A stretch of 17,162 bases of DNA from Rubrobacteraceae bacterium (GTDB lineage Bacteria; Actinomycetota; Rubrobacteria; Rubrobacterales; Rubrobacteraceae): NCBI GenBank assembly GCA_029240775.1, contig JARDZQ010000019.1, positions 1-17,162 of the forward strand, read 5' to 3'. The notes beneath the pieces were generated by a model. That model was not told the origin of the DNA and did not search any database. It saw nothing but the letters and a program-made list of their open reading frames with translations. Position 1 is the first letter of the stretch, and each line of letters begins with the position of its first letter. Both the position numbers and the translations under genes were made by a program. Of the stretch, positions 7,365-13,804 are shown piece by piece.

Positions 7365-7391
7365 GATTACACCTTGGGAGAGGCTTGTCAA
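7364..7391 (-). promoter_or_regulatory. Predicted promoter of the esterase gene
   Basis: Read on the minus strand, a perfect -35 box TTGACA (7386-7391) is followed by a 16-base spacer and TAATCT (7364-7369) as the -10 box. The predicted start of transcription falls near 7357, inside the operator palindrome. The -35 is excellent and the -10 matches only at its three most conserved positions. Confidence 0.55.
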
Positions 7392-7909
7392 GCAAACGGA
7401 GCTATCTGCTGCAAAAATTTGCATGTGGGCTTCGATCTAGGGGGAACGGAATCAGGCGTCACCGATTGGGCGCCGAGGGAGATCTCGGAGGCCTCATGCA
7501 GCGCTGTCCCGCTGCGTTCGAAACACCAGAATCTCCAGACGACAGAAGTAGTGCGCGGTACGAACAGACCGAGGATCGATAGGTTTGTGAGGCGTCAGAA
7601 CGCGCCTGAAGTCATTGCGAGAGCCTGGCGCTTTTGCGGCTTACCCGTGGCTATGCTTGTGCAGCGTGTTGCCGAATATGGCCTAGGACTACTTACGTCG
7701 GGAAAGAAACGAAAAGGGTCACTCCGGTCTTGAAGGTAGACGCGTTTGCTTTCGTCCTCAAGGCGCACTTCTTGCAGAGAGTTCGTTTGTGAGGCGCGCG
7801 ATCGTAGGGTGAGGCAGTTATTGGAATGGGAACAAAGAGCCTATCCGATACTGGATCGTGAGGGTCAAGCGGTGATGGCCGCTAAACGGAAATATATCCA
7901 TGTTCCGCG
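7392..7909. other. Intergenic region between the regulator and the esterase
   Basis: More than 500 bases without a supportable gene. Plus-strand open frames are present (for example 7359-7733) but have no ribosome site, a composition unlike their neighbours and no recognisable product. No terminator hairpin, RNA or repeat was seen. The length suggests that the regulator and esterase are transcribed separately, or that a gene has decayed here. Confidence 0.5.
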
Positions 7910-8302
7910 TTACGTCGACCGAATTCGCCCTGCTAACGCCGCCTTGACGTCTGGACTCGCCCGGAATGCTCCCAGAACGTCGATGGAATCAATAGTCTCA
8001 AGCGCAAGCTCCGGCGGGACGTCGTCTGCGATGCTTGCCAGGCCCAGCACCCTTATCTCCAGCGTCTCGCCGGCCTCGCGCACCGCCTCCAGGTCACGGC
8101 GGGCGTAATGCTGCAGGCCGAGCACCAGCTCCTTGCGGGCTACCGTCTGCTTGACCGCTTCGGCGTGCGCGTTTAGCTGATTGCGAATCGCCGTACGTAT
8201 GAAGTCGGTGCGGTTCTGATAGAAGCCCTCCTGCACGAGCAGGTCAATCTGCCCGAGGTCTACCAGGCCTAGATTGATCGTGATCTTCTCTGTCTCGCTC
8301 AA
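7910..8302 (-). CDS. Ribbon-helix-helix (CopG-like) transcriptional regulator
   Basis: A 130-aa regulator. Residues 6-12 (KITINLG) form the DNA-binding beta strand, and the two helices are about 14-25 and 29-44 (NRTDFIRTAIRNQL), a typical ribbon-helix-helix dimer. The remaining 85 residues form a longer C-terminal region of unknown role, with no His/Cys cluster of the NikR metal-binding type. The start is TTG at 8302 with GAGGAG at 8311-8316, eight bases upstream. A palindrome almost identical to the esterase operator lies at the -10 box of its own promoter, so it probably represses itself and the esterase. Regulators of this type next to PHB-depolymerase genes are familiar to me from alphaproteobacteria, which makes transfer of the pair possible. 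Confidence 0.85.
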   Translation of the reverse strand: MSETEKITINLGLVDLGQIDLLVQEGFYQNRTDFIRTAIRNQLNAHAEAVKQTVARKELVLGLQHYARRDLEAVREAGETLEIRVLGLASIADDVPPELALETIDSIDVLGAFRASPDVKAALAGRIRST

Positions 8303-8315
8303 TCTGTCAACTCCT

Positions 8316-8340
8316 CGCCATCCATACGGATGGTAGCATA
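8316..8340 (-). promoter_or_regulatory. Autoregulatory operator and -10 box of the ribbon-helix-helix gene
   Basis: CCATC (8318-8322), the 6-base centre CATACG, and GATGGTA (8329-8335) repeat the esterase operator with three changes in 20 bases. A candidate -10 box TATGCT (minus strand, 8335-8340) begins at the last base of the palindrome, exactly as the -10 box does at the esterase promoter. The corresponding -35 (8357-8362, CTGAGG) is weak. The ribosome site GAGGAG lies immediately downstream. Confidence 0.65.
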
Positions 8341-8721
8341 AGCATGGTGAATTCGCCCTCAGTAGGATGGAGTAGATGATGCCTGGGCAAGCGCTCCAGC
8401 CAGCTTCTTCGACTCTCCCCCCAGGGGTGTGGCCATAGTTCTCACGGCCTTGTGGGCGTTCGTCACGGCGTTTGTGATGTGGCGCAACAGTGGTCGGCAG
8501 CCTATCGTTCGTCGCCGGTCAGCTTACCAAGCAGAAGGGTCTTAGCGACTAGCTGGGAGGCTGCCCCGCCGGACGTATTAGCTTACGTATAGAGGCGAGA
8601 TGGCACAGCGTATCGATTTGATGGTGAAGCAACGCGTGCCCAGCAGGAGGGGCTGTAACGCCCGGTCACCCCGCACAGCTTGGTTCCGGCGTCTGTACAG
8701 CTCGACCAGGTGTAAGAACCT
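8341..8721. other. Intergenic region, with one possible small membrane ORF
   Basis: No firm gene lies in these 380 bases. A plus-strand frame from GTG 8429 to TAG 8545 encodes 38 residues with one hydrophobic stretch (AIVLTALWAFVTAFVMW) followed by an Arg-rich tail. Its ribosome site is weak, so it could be a small membrane peptide or the remnant of a larger gene. The rest shows nothing I can assign. Confidence 0.35.
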
Positions 8722-9594
8722 TCACGCCTCGGTAGGGTCGAGCTGGAGCCCGTTGCCGAAAGGTTCGGGACGTTCGCGGACCCATGAGACCACATCCCGA
8801 TACGGTGCGCACCAAACCAACCCATCTTGTGCTAAGTCCCGTAGCTCCTCGAGCGCTCCGCGCATGACCTCGAAGCGGTCTTCCTGTTCTTCCAAGAAGG
8901 GATGGAATAGCAGGGTCCGGTGCCCGCCGTTGCGAACGACGCCCTGCAGCGCCGAGCCTAGCGTCTCCCGGAAATGGAACGGTGACATCTGCTCGCTCGA
9001 CCCTGTGGCACTTTCCCGAAGAGCGCCGAATCGCGGCAGGTAATAGAAAGCGTCGATCAGCCGCCACTCGAACGGCAGGACGACCAGGTTGCCGAGGAAG
9101 CCGCTCCCACGGCCCGCCGGCGAGCAGTGGGTGAAACCGAGGTTCTCGAGGAGCTCTGGCGAGGAAGGGGTCAGTCTCCCTCCCGGCGGCCGAAAGCCGC
9201 GCGGCCGTACCCCGATCTCGTGCATCTTGCGGACGCCCCGTTCCAGCAGACGGGCTTCCTCGAAGGTGCTCAGGTTGGGCCAGTATTCGTGGCGCCAGCC
9301 ATGGTAGCCAAGCTCGTGGCCGGAGTTGGAGATCTCGAGCAGCGCCTCGGGGTAGAGTTCGGCGTTGAGCCCCTCTACGAAGAAAGTGGCCCGAAGCCCG
9401 AGCTCGTCGAGCATGCCCAGGATGCGAGGGAGCGCACGCTTCACCGAGAAGTGACGACCAAGGGGCTCGCCTTCGGGCCACAGCCCGCGCTCGAGGTCGG
9501 CAGCTTCACCCAAGTTGTCGAAAGTCACAGTGACCGCTGCGCGCCGCGCATCGGAGCCCCAGGTGTATGGGGTCGCGTCGGGCGGGTTACTCAT
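8722..9594 (-). CDS. Polysaccharide deacetylase (NodB-fold) family protein
   Basis: Metal-dependent carbohydrate-esterase-4/NodB-fold hydrolase, 290 aa. Motif 1 is TVTFDN (Asp26, with Asn27 where classic members have a second Asp). Motif 2 is GHELGYHGWRHE (metal-binding His98 and His102). Motif 3 is RGFRPPGG (Arg135). A late His is present in LLFHPF (His231). There is no signal peptide, so it probably acts in the cytoplasm, which fits small-molecule amide or ester hydrolysis (as in PuuE-type allantoinase) better than cell-wall deacetylation. The ATG at 9594 has GAGGAG at 9601-9606. It lies 67 bases downstream of the LysR gene on the same strand and could be co-transcribed, linking it to the catabolic cluster. 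Confidence 0.85.
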   Translation of the reverse strand: MSNPPDATPYTWGSDARRAAVTVTFDNLGEAADLERGLWPEGEPLGRHFSVKRALPRILGMLDELGLRATFFVEGLNAELYPEALLEISNSGHELGYHGWRHEYWPNLSTFEEARLLERGVRKMHEIGVRPRGFRPPGGRLTPSSPELLENLGFTHCSPAGRGSGFLGNLVVLPFEWRLIDAFYYLPRFGALRESATGSSEQMSPFHFRETLGSALQGVVRNGGHRTLLFHPFLEEQEDRFEVMRGALEELRDLAQDGLVWCAPYRDVVSWVRERPEPFGNGLQLDPTEA

Positions 9595-9661
9595 GTGTCT
9601 CTCCTCAAACGGGTCGGCGAAGGTAGCGTCCGGGTGAGCCCTGTGCTGCTCTTGTGAGGGA

Positions 9662-10609
9662 TCACGCTCCCGAGCCTGCCCCGCGGAAGGCCGGTACTCG
9701 CCTCTCTTCCTCCGGCTCTCCTTCTCCCCAGTGGGTGACGTCTCCCACCACGCCGAGGAAGGCCCTCAGGACCGCGGAAGGGTCGCCGCTGCGCCAGACC
9801 GCCCCCAGTTCGATCTCCGGTGACAATCCCTCGACATACTTGTAGACGACCCCTGCTCTCTGGAGGTTCTGCAGGGAGGCGGGTACTAGCGTTACCCCTA
9901 TGCCGCCCGCGACGAGGCTGACGGTGGTCTGCATCAGCCACGCCTCCTGTACCACCCTGGGCTCGAAGCCAGCCTGGCGGCAGTGCTCGACGATCTTGTC
10001 GCGCAGACCCGCCCCCTGGTATCTCGGGGTGAGGACGAAGGGCTCGCCTGCGAGCGCCTTCAACGACACCTGTGGCTCGTTCGATAGAGGGTGCGTGTCC
10101 GGCAGGGCTGCGACGAAGGTCTCCCGCGAGACGGGCCTGGAATCCAGCGTGTCATCTTCGAACGGAAGGTACAGGAAGCCCACGTCGGCTCGCCCGTCGC
10201 CCAGAGCCCTGAGCAACCGATCGGGGTCCACCTCCCTCAGCAGCAGCTCGACACTCGGAAACCGCTCACCGAAAGCCCGCAGAATGGGGGGAAGGACCCG
10301 GTTGGCAGCCGACGGCACGAACCCCACGGTCAACCGCCCGACCTCACCCTGACCGACGCGATGGACCACGCTCGCCGTCTGCTCCGCGTGGACCAGGAGG
10401 CCCCGCGCCTCCGCCAGGAGCAAGCGCCCGGCGTCGGTCAGCCGTACGCTGCGCTTCGTACGGTGGAACAGCTGTGCCCCGAGCTCCTCCTCGAGGCGTT
10501 TGATCTGGTAGCTCAGAGGGGGCTGGGCCATGTGCAGCCGCTCGGCCGCCCGGCTGAAGCTCAACTCCTCCGCAACGGCCACGAAATATCGCAAGCGCTG
10601 GAAGTTCAT
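9662..10609 (-). CDS. LysR-family transcriptional regulator, CatR/BenM-like
   Basis: A 315-aa LysR-type activator. The N-terminal winged helix-turn-helix (residues 1-60, MNFQRLRYFVAVAEELSFSRAAERL...QPPLSYQIKRLEEELG) closely follows the CatR/BenM/CbnR pattern of regulators that sense muconate-type ring-cleavage products. The effector-binding domain covers about residues 88-295. The frame continues far upstream, but the conserved LysR start fixes the ATG at 10607-10609. No ribosome site precedes it. The -10 box ends six bases before the ATG, so the message is probably leaderless. It is transcribed away from the CoA-transferase operon, the standard LysR layout, and the shared gap holds a LysR-type binding site. 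The effector is unknown. Confidence 0.92.
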   Translation of the reverse strand: MNFQRLRYFVAVAEELSFSRAAERLHMAQPPLSYQIKRLEEELGAQLFHRTKRSVRLTDAGRLLLAEARGLLVHAEQTASVVHRVGQGEVGRLTVGFVPSAANRVLPPILRAFGERFPSVELLLREVDPDRLLRALGDGRADVGFLYLPFEDDTLDSRPVSRETFVAALPDTHPLSNEPQVSLKALAGEPFVLTPRYQGAGLRDKIVEHCRQAGFEPRVVQEAWLMQTTVSLVAGGIGVTLVPASLQNLQRAGVVYKYVEGLSPEIELGAVWRSGDPSAVLRAFLGVVGDVTHWGEGEPEEERRVPAFRGAGSGA

Positions 10610-10615
10610 CGGCTT

Positions 10616-10644
10616 CTTATATCCAATGTATATCAGTCGGTCAA
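10616..10644 (-). promoter_or_regulatory. Predicted leaderless promoter of the LysR gene
   Basis: On the minus strand TTGACC (10639-10644), a 17-base spacer and TATAAG (10616-10621) form a good housekeeping-type promoter. The -10 box ends only six bases before the ATG at 10609, so transcription would start at or next to the start codon. The LysR-type dyad at 10619-10633 overlaps this -10 box, which predicts autorepression. Confidence 0.65.
10619..10633. promoter_or_regulatory. LysR-type binding site between lysR and the CoA-transferase operon
   Basis: ATAT (10619-10622), 7 bases, ATAT (10630-10633) is a perfect dyad that fits the LysR T-N11-A rule and resembles the ATAC-N7-GTAT sites of the CatR family. 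It is centred at 10626, about 64 bases before the predicted start of the CoA-transferase transcript, the textbook distance for a LysR recognition site. A related dyad lies at the same distance before the dioxygenase gene. Confidence 0.65.
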
Positions 10645-10650
10645 CAAGAA

Positions 10651-10683
10651 GTATTGGACGTCTTTGTCGCGAGCGCTCAGAAT
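10651..10683 (+). promoter_or_regulatory. Predicted promoter of the CoA-transferase operon
   Basis: TTGGAC (10654-10659), an 18-base spacer and CAGAAT (10678-10683) form a -35/-10 pair. The 11-base element GTATTGGACGT around the -35 box is repeated exactly before the dioxygenase gene at 15007-15017. The -10 is a weak match, as expected for an activator-dependent promoter. Confidence 0.6.
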
Positions 10684-10718
10684 ACCTGGGAGCAAGGGGC
10701 AAAAGGAGGTCTCGCAGG

Positions 10719-10760
10719 ATGGCAGACGTAGGGTCGACGACGAGAACGGCGCGATGGTAG
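10719..10760 (+). CDS. Possible 13-codon leader peptide before the CoA-transferase
   Basis: The best ribosome site of the region, AAAAGGAGGT at 10701-10710, does not serve the CoA-transferase start but an ATG at 10719. That frame reads MADVGSTTRTARW and stops at TAG 10758-10760. Its stop overlaps the first CoA-transferase ATG (10754) in the string ATGGTAG. A coupled or attenuating leader ORF is one reading. A frame error in the sequence, which would join the two frames, is another. Confidence 0.4.
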   Translation: MADVGSTTRTARW

Positions 10761-11503
10761 AGGCGCCGCGCATGGACGGCCTGTCGAGCGGGCGGATAGA
10801 GAGCAAGGTCATCTCCGTGGAGGAGGCCGCCGCGCTCGTGGGGCCGGGAAGCACCGTGATGGTGGGGGGGTTCGGGCTCGTCGGGTCGCCGCTGACCCTT
10901 ATCGAGGCGCTTCTCTCTTCGGAGAACGCCAGGGGTCTGACGACGATCAGCAACAACGTCGGCGAGCCAGGCAAGGGGCTGGGCCGGCTCCTGCTCGAAA
11001 GCAAGATAAGCAGGGCGATCGGGTCGTACTTCACCAGCAACCCCGACGTTATGGAGCGCCACCTTGACGGTGAGCTCGAAGTCCGGCTCGTGCCTCAGGG
11101 CACGCTGGCCGAGGCCATCCGCGCGGGCGGTGCTGGGCTGGGCGGGTTCTACACCAAGACGGGTGTGGGCACGGATCTCGCCGAGGGCAGGGAGGTACGT
11201 GAGATCGACGGCGAGCTCTACCTCTTCGAGAAACCGCTGCGGGCGGACATCGCTCTGATCCGGGCGCACCGGGCGGACACGTTGGGTAACCTGACCTACT
11301 ACAAGACGGCGCGCAACTTCAACCCGGACATGGCTACAGCCGCCGAGGTGGTCGTCGCCGAGGTGGACGAGATCGTCGAGGCCGGCACCCTGGACCCGGA
11401 GCACGTGGTAACCCCGCACCCGTACGTGGACTATGTAGTACGGGCCGAGATCACGCTCGGGACGGATGCCGGTCCGCTCCTCGACCAGGCAGGAGGTGGA
11501 TAG
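10754..11503 (+). CDS. 3-oxoacid/3-oxoadipate CoA-transferase, subunit A
   Basis: Alpha subunit of a family I CoA-transferase, 249 aa, which moves CoA from a donor such as succinyl-CoA to a 3-oxo acid. Seen are the N-terminal VMVGGFGLVGSPLTLIEALL (residues 35-54), the SNNVGEPGKGLG loop (67-77), GGFYTKTGVGT (130-140) and the conserved C-terminal VTPHPYVDYVV. The exact start is uncertain. ATG 10754 overlaps the leader-peptide stop, and ATG 10772, with a GAGG eight bases upstream, would give 243 aa. A short stretch with AGGAGGTGG separates its stop from subunit B. Next to an intradiol dioxygenase, a 3-oxoadipate CoA-transferase (PcaI-type) role is attractive, but short-chain 3-oxo acids are also possible. 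Confidence 0.88.
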   Translation: MVEAPRMDGLSSGRIESKVISVEEAAALVGPGSTVMVGGFGLVGSPLTLIEALLSSENARGLTTISNNVGEPGKGLGRLLLESKISRAIGSYFTSNPDVMERHLDGELEVRLVPQGTLAEAIRAGGAGLGGFYTKTGVGTDLAEGREVREIDGELYLFEKPLRADIALIRAHRADTLGNLTYYKTARNFNPDMATAAEVVVAEVDEIVEAGTLDPEHVVTPHPYVDYVVRAEITLGTDAGPLLDQAGGG

Positions 11504-11505
11504 AC

Positions 11506-12156
11506 TTGAACTCGGTCATGCACGACATCGCCCGCCGGGTAGCCCAGCACCTGGAGCCGGGGGATGTGATCAACCTCGGCATCGGCCTCCCGACGCTCGT
11601 GGCCGATCACGTGCCAGAAGGCGTCAAGGTCTTCCTGCACACAGAGAACGGGATGGTCGGCGCCGGCCCCACCCCCGAACCCGAGAAGGTTGACCCGCAA
11701 CTGATCAACGCCGGTAAGCTGCCGGTCACGGAGGACGTCGGCGCCGCCTACTTCTCGAGCTCCGAGTCTTTCGCCATGATCCGGGGCGGCCACGTCTCCG
11801 TCGCCGTGCTCGGGGTGCTTCAGGTTGACCGGCTGGGGCGCATAGCCAACTGGGCCATCCCAGGCAAGCCGATCCTGGGCGTGGGCGGGGCGATGGACCT
11901 GCTCGTGGGGGCGAAGACCGTCATCGTCGCGACCACCCACCTGACGAAGAAGGGCGAACCAAAGATCGTTGAGGAGTGCTCGTTCCCGCTCACCGGCGCC
12001 CGCCCGGCGGACCTGATCGTCACCGAGCACGCCACCTTCTCCGTCGACGAGGAGGGCCTCGTACTGGAGGAGATCGCGCCAGACTCGACGCTGGAGTGGG
12101 TGCGCTCCCACACGCCGGTCCCCTTCCGCAACTCCGCGGCGCTCGAGGCTGTCTAG
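11506..12156 (+). CDS. 3-oxoacid/3-oxoadipate CoA-transferase, subunit B
   Basis: Beta subunit of the same enzyme, 216 aa. It carries the catalytic glutamate in the LHTENGMVG motif (Glu47), which forms the glutamyl-CoA thioester, after the INLGIGLPTLVADH stretch (residues 22-35). Conserved GG.DLLVGAK-like and FSVDEEGLVLEEIAP segments follow in order. The start is TTG at 11506, chosen because AGGAGGT at 11491-11497 is eight bases upstream. The next Met (11518) would be 20 bases from it. It starts two bases after the subunit A stop, so the two are co-translated. PcaJ-like function is suggested by the neighbouring ring-cleavage gene only. Confidence 0.9.
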   Translation: MNSVMHDIARRVAQHLEPGDVINLGIGLPTLVADHVPEGVKVFLHTENGMVGAGPTPEPEKVDPQLINAGKLPVTEDVGAAYFSSSESFAMIRGGHVSVAVLGVLQVDRLGRIANWAIPGKPILGVGGAMDLLVGAKTVIVATTHLTKKGEPKIVEECSFPLTGARPADLIVTEHATFSVDEEGLVLEEIAPDSTLEWVRSHTPVPFRNSAALEAV

Positions 12157-12273
12157 CATGAGCACGAGGGAAGGGCGTGCGAGCAGAAGGCGTATGGTCG
12201 AAGAGGTGGCTTCTGGAGCAGGATCTACGAACGCGGAGCTCGGAAGAAGACTGTGGAGGAGTTGAGCGAGGAG

Positions 12274-12648
12274 ATGGCTTCGGCGGAGGCTCCCGCTATT
12301 ACCTACCGGCGTCACCTCGAGAGGGGGAAGCTCGGCTACCAGCGCTGTGCCGAGTGCTCGGCTGCGGTCTTCTACCCGCGCGTGCTCTGCCCGCTCTGCG
12401 GGAGCGGGGCGCTCGAATGGCGCGAGAGCGCGGGCCGGGGAACGGTCTACGCGACGACCGCTTTGCACAGCCGGAATCGAGATCCCCGCAACGTCGTCCT
12501 CGTCGACCTCGACGAAGGTTTCCGCATGATGAGCCGGGTCGAGGGCCTCCCAGCCGGGGAGGTCGAGATCGGGGCGCGGGTGCGCTTCGAGGTGCGCCGG
12601 GGAGAGGAAGACGAGCCCGTAGCAGTCTTCGTGCGGGAGGAGGGTTGA
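12274..12648 (+). CDS. DUF35 zinc-ribbon/OB-fold protein, partner of the thiolase-like protein
   Basis: A 124-aa protein with an N-terminal rubredoxin-like zinc ribbon, CAEC (Cys25, Cys28) and CPLC (Cys39, Cys42), followed by an OB-fold (about residues 52-120). This is the DUF35 architecture. Such proteins bind thiolase-like enzymes. The best studied, the DUF35 domain of ChsH2, is needed by the aldolase Ltp2 in steroid side-chain breakdown. ATG 12274 is chosen because family members begin shortly before the ITYRRHLE-type segment, with GGAGGAG at 12255-12261 as a distant ribosome site. GTG 12253 and TTG 12262 are alternatives. The stop TGA overlaps the TTG start of the thiolase-like gene, which fits a stable complex. 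The 117 bases before this gene hold no convincing feature. Confidence 0.85.
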   Translation: MASAEAPAITYRRHLERGKLGYQRCAECSAAVFYPRVLCPLCGSGALEWRESAGRGTVYATTALHSRNRDPRNVVLVDLDEGFRMMSRVEGLPAGEVEIGARVRFEVRRGEEDEPVAVFVREEG

Positions 12649-13793
12649 GCGCTCGAGGCAAGGCCGCGATAGTCGGGGCGGCCGAGTCGGATCTGGGGGC
12701 GGTAGGATCGGGGTTCACGCCGCTGGACCTCATCGGGCAGGCCACAGAGCGCGTCCTCACCGACGCCGGTCTGGAGAAGAAGGACATCGACGGGCTCTTC
12801 AGTGCTTCGGTGTACTACCAGATGCCAACGCTCGTCGTGGGCGAGTACCTCGGCATCCGCCCTCGCTACTCCGACGCGACGATGATGGGTGGCAGTTCGT
12901 TCGTCTCGCACCTGCTGCACGCGGCGGCCGCGATCGAGGCGGGGCTCTGCGAGGTCGCTCTGGTCGCCTACGCCTCCACCCAGCTCTCCGAAGGCGGTTT
13001 CCGTGGCGTGAGCGACCCGCCCAACCCCTTCGAGACCCCCTACAGGGCCCGCTACCCGGTGAGCATGTACGCCCTTGCCGCCTCCCGGCACATGTACGAG
13101 TACGGAACCACCCGTGAGCAGCTCGCCGAGGTCGCCGTGGCCGCCCGACAGTGGGCCAAACTGAACCCGAAAGCCTTTATGCGCGACGATCTGACCGTCG
13201 AAGACGTGCTGGCCTCGCGCATGATCTCTTCGCCTTTGAGCCTTCTGGACTGCTGCCTGGTCACGGATGGTGGCGGCGCACTGCTGGTGACCTCTTCCGA
13301 GCGCGCGAAGGACCTGCGCAAGCCCCCCGTATACCTGCTTGGGGCGGGGGAGGCCCACTGGCACCGCAACATCTCCCAGATGCCGGACCTCACCGTGACC
13401 GCGGCCGCCGACTCGGGTCGCCGAGCCTACGAGATGGCGGGCGTTGGACCCGAGAGCGTGGACGTGACGATGCTCTACGACGCTTTCACGATCAACCCGA
13501 TCCTGTTCCTCGAAGACCTCGGGTTCTGCGAGAAGGGGGAGGGTGGCACGTTCGTGGAGGGCGGACGCACAGCTCCCGGAGGAGAGCTTCCGGTCAACAC
13601 CAACGGCGGCGGACTCTCCTACAACCACCCCGGCATGTACGGGCTGCTCCTGCTGATCGAGGCCGTCAGGCAGCTTCGTGGGGAGTGCGGCGAACGCCAG
13701 GTAGAGGGCGCCGAGGTTGCCCTCGCTCACGGCAACGGAGGTGTCCTATCCAGCCAGGTGACGGCCGTCTTGGGCACGCAGAGCGTTCTATAA
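12645..13793 (+). CDS. Thiolase-like protein lacking the catalytic cysteine, probable Ltp2-type aldolase or acyltransferase homologue
   Basis: A 382-aa thiolase-fold protein of the SCP-x/Ltp2 branch. The place of the nucleophilic Cys is occupied by MMGGSSFVSHL (Ser84/Ser85). The GxNHPxGxxG-type motif is kept as GLSYNHPGMYG (His328), but the final CxGGG motif reads AHGNGG (His362). A Claisen thiolase reaction is therefore unlikely. Ltp2, which also lacks the thiolase residues, cleaves a beta-hydroxyacyl-CoA by retro-aldol reaction with a DUF35 partner, and that partner is encoded directly upstream here. TTG 12645 is chosen from GGGAGG at 12635-12640 and the TTGA overlap. The true substrate is unknown. 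Confidence 0.85.
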   Translation: MSARGKAAIVGAAESDLGAVGSGFTPLDLIGQATERVLTDAGLEKKDIDGLFSASVYYQMPTLVVGEYLGIRPRYSDATMMGGSSFVSHLLHAAAAIEAGLCEVALVAYASTQLSEGGFRGVSDPPNPFETPYRARYPVSMYALAASRHMYEYGTTREQLAEVAVAARQWAKLNPKAFMRDDLTVEDVLASRMISSPLSLLDCCLVTDGGGALLVTSSERAKDLRKPPVYLLGAGEAHWHRNISQMPDLTVTAAADSGRRAYEMAGVGPESVDVTMLYDAFTINPILFLEDLGFCEKGEGGTFVEGGRTAPGGELPVNTNGGGLSYNHPGMYGLLLLIEAVRQLRGECGERQVEGAEVALAHGNGGVLSSQVTAVLGTQSVL

Positions 13794-13804
13794 AGGAGAG
13801 ACCG

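Noticed and set aside
6698..7582. 294-residue plus-strand frame
   Set aside because: It is antisense to the esterase, whose catalytic motifs are clear, and crosses the operator and promoter region.
10091..10753. Upstream extension of the CoA-transferase subunit A frame
   Set aside because: It is antisense to the LysR helix-turn-helix region and has no homologous content. The family begins near residue VISVEEAA.
10610..11419. Upstream extension of the LysR frame on the minus strand to 585 residues
   Set aside because: It runs antisense through the CoA-transferase subunit A gene. The conserved LysR N-terminus and the promoter fix the start at 10609.
12158..12265. 35-codon frame between CoA-transferase subunit B and the DUF35 gene
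   Set aside because: It starts two bases after the previous stop but has no ribosome site and no recognisable content.
11431..12468. 345-residue minus-strand frame
   Set aside because: It is antisense to CoA-transferase subunit B, which carries the catalytic ENG motif. No ribosome site or family content was seen.
12447..13730. 427-residue minus-strand frame
   Set aside because: It is a shadow of the thiolase-like and DUF35 genes, whose conserved motifs lie on the plus strand. Its Gly/Arg/His/Val-rich product resembles no family.
13151..13804. Long upstream extension of the Ldh2 frame
   Set aside because: It overlaps the thiolase-like gene out of frame. The ATG at 13805 has an ideal ribosome site and matches the family start.
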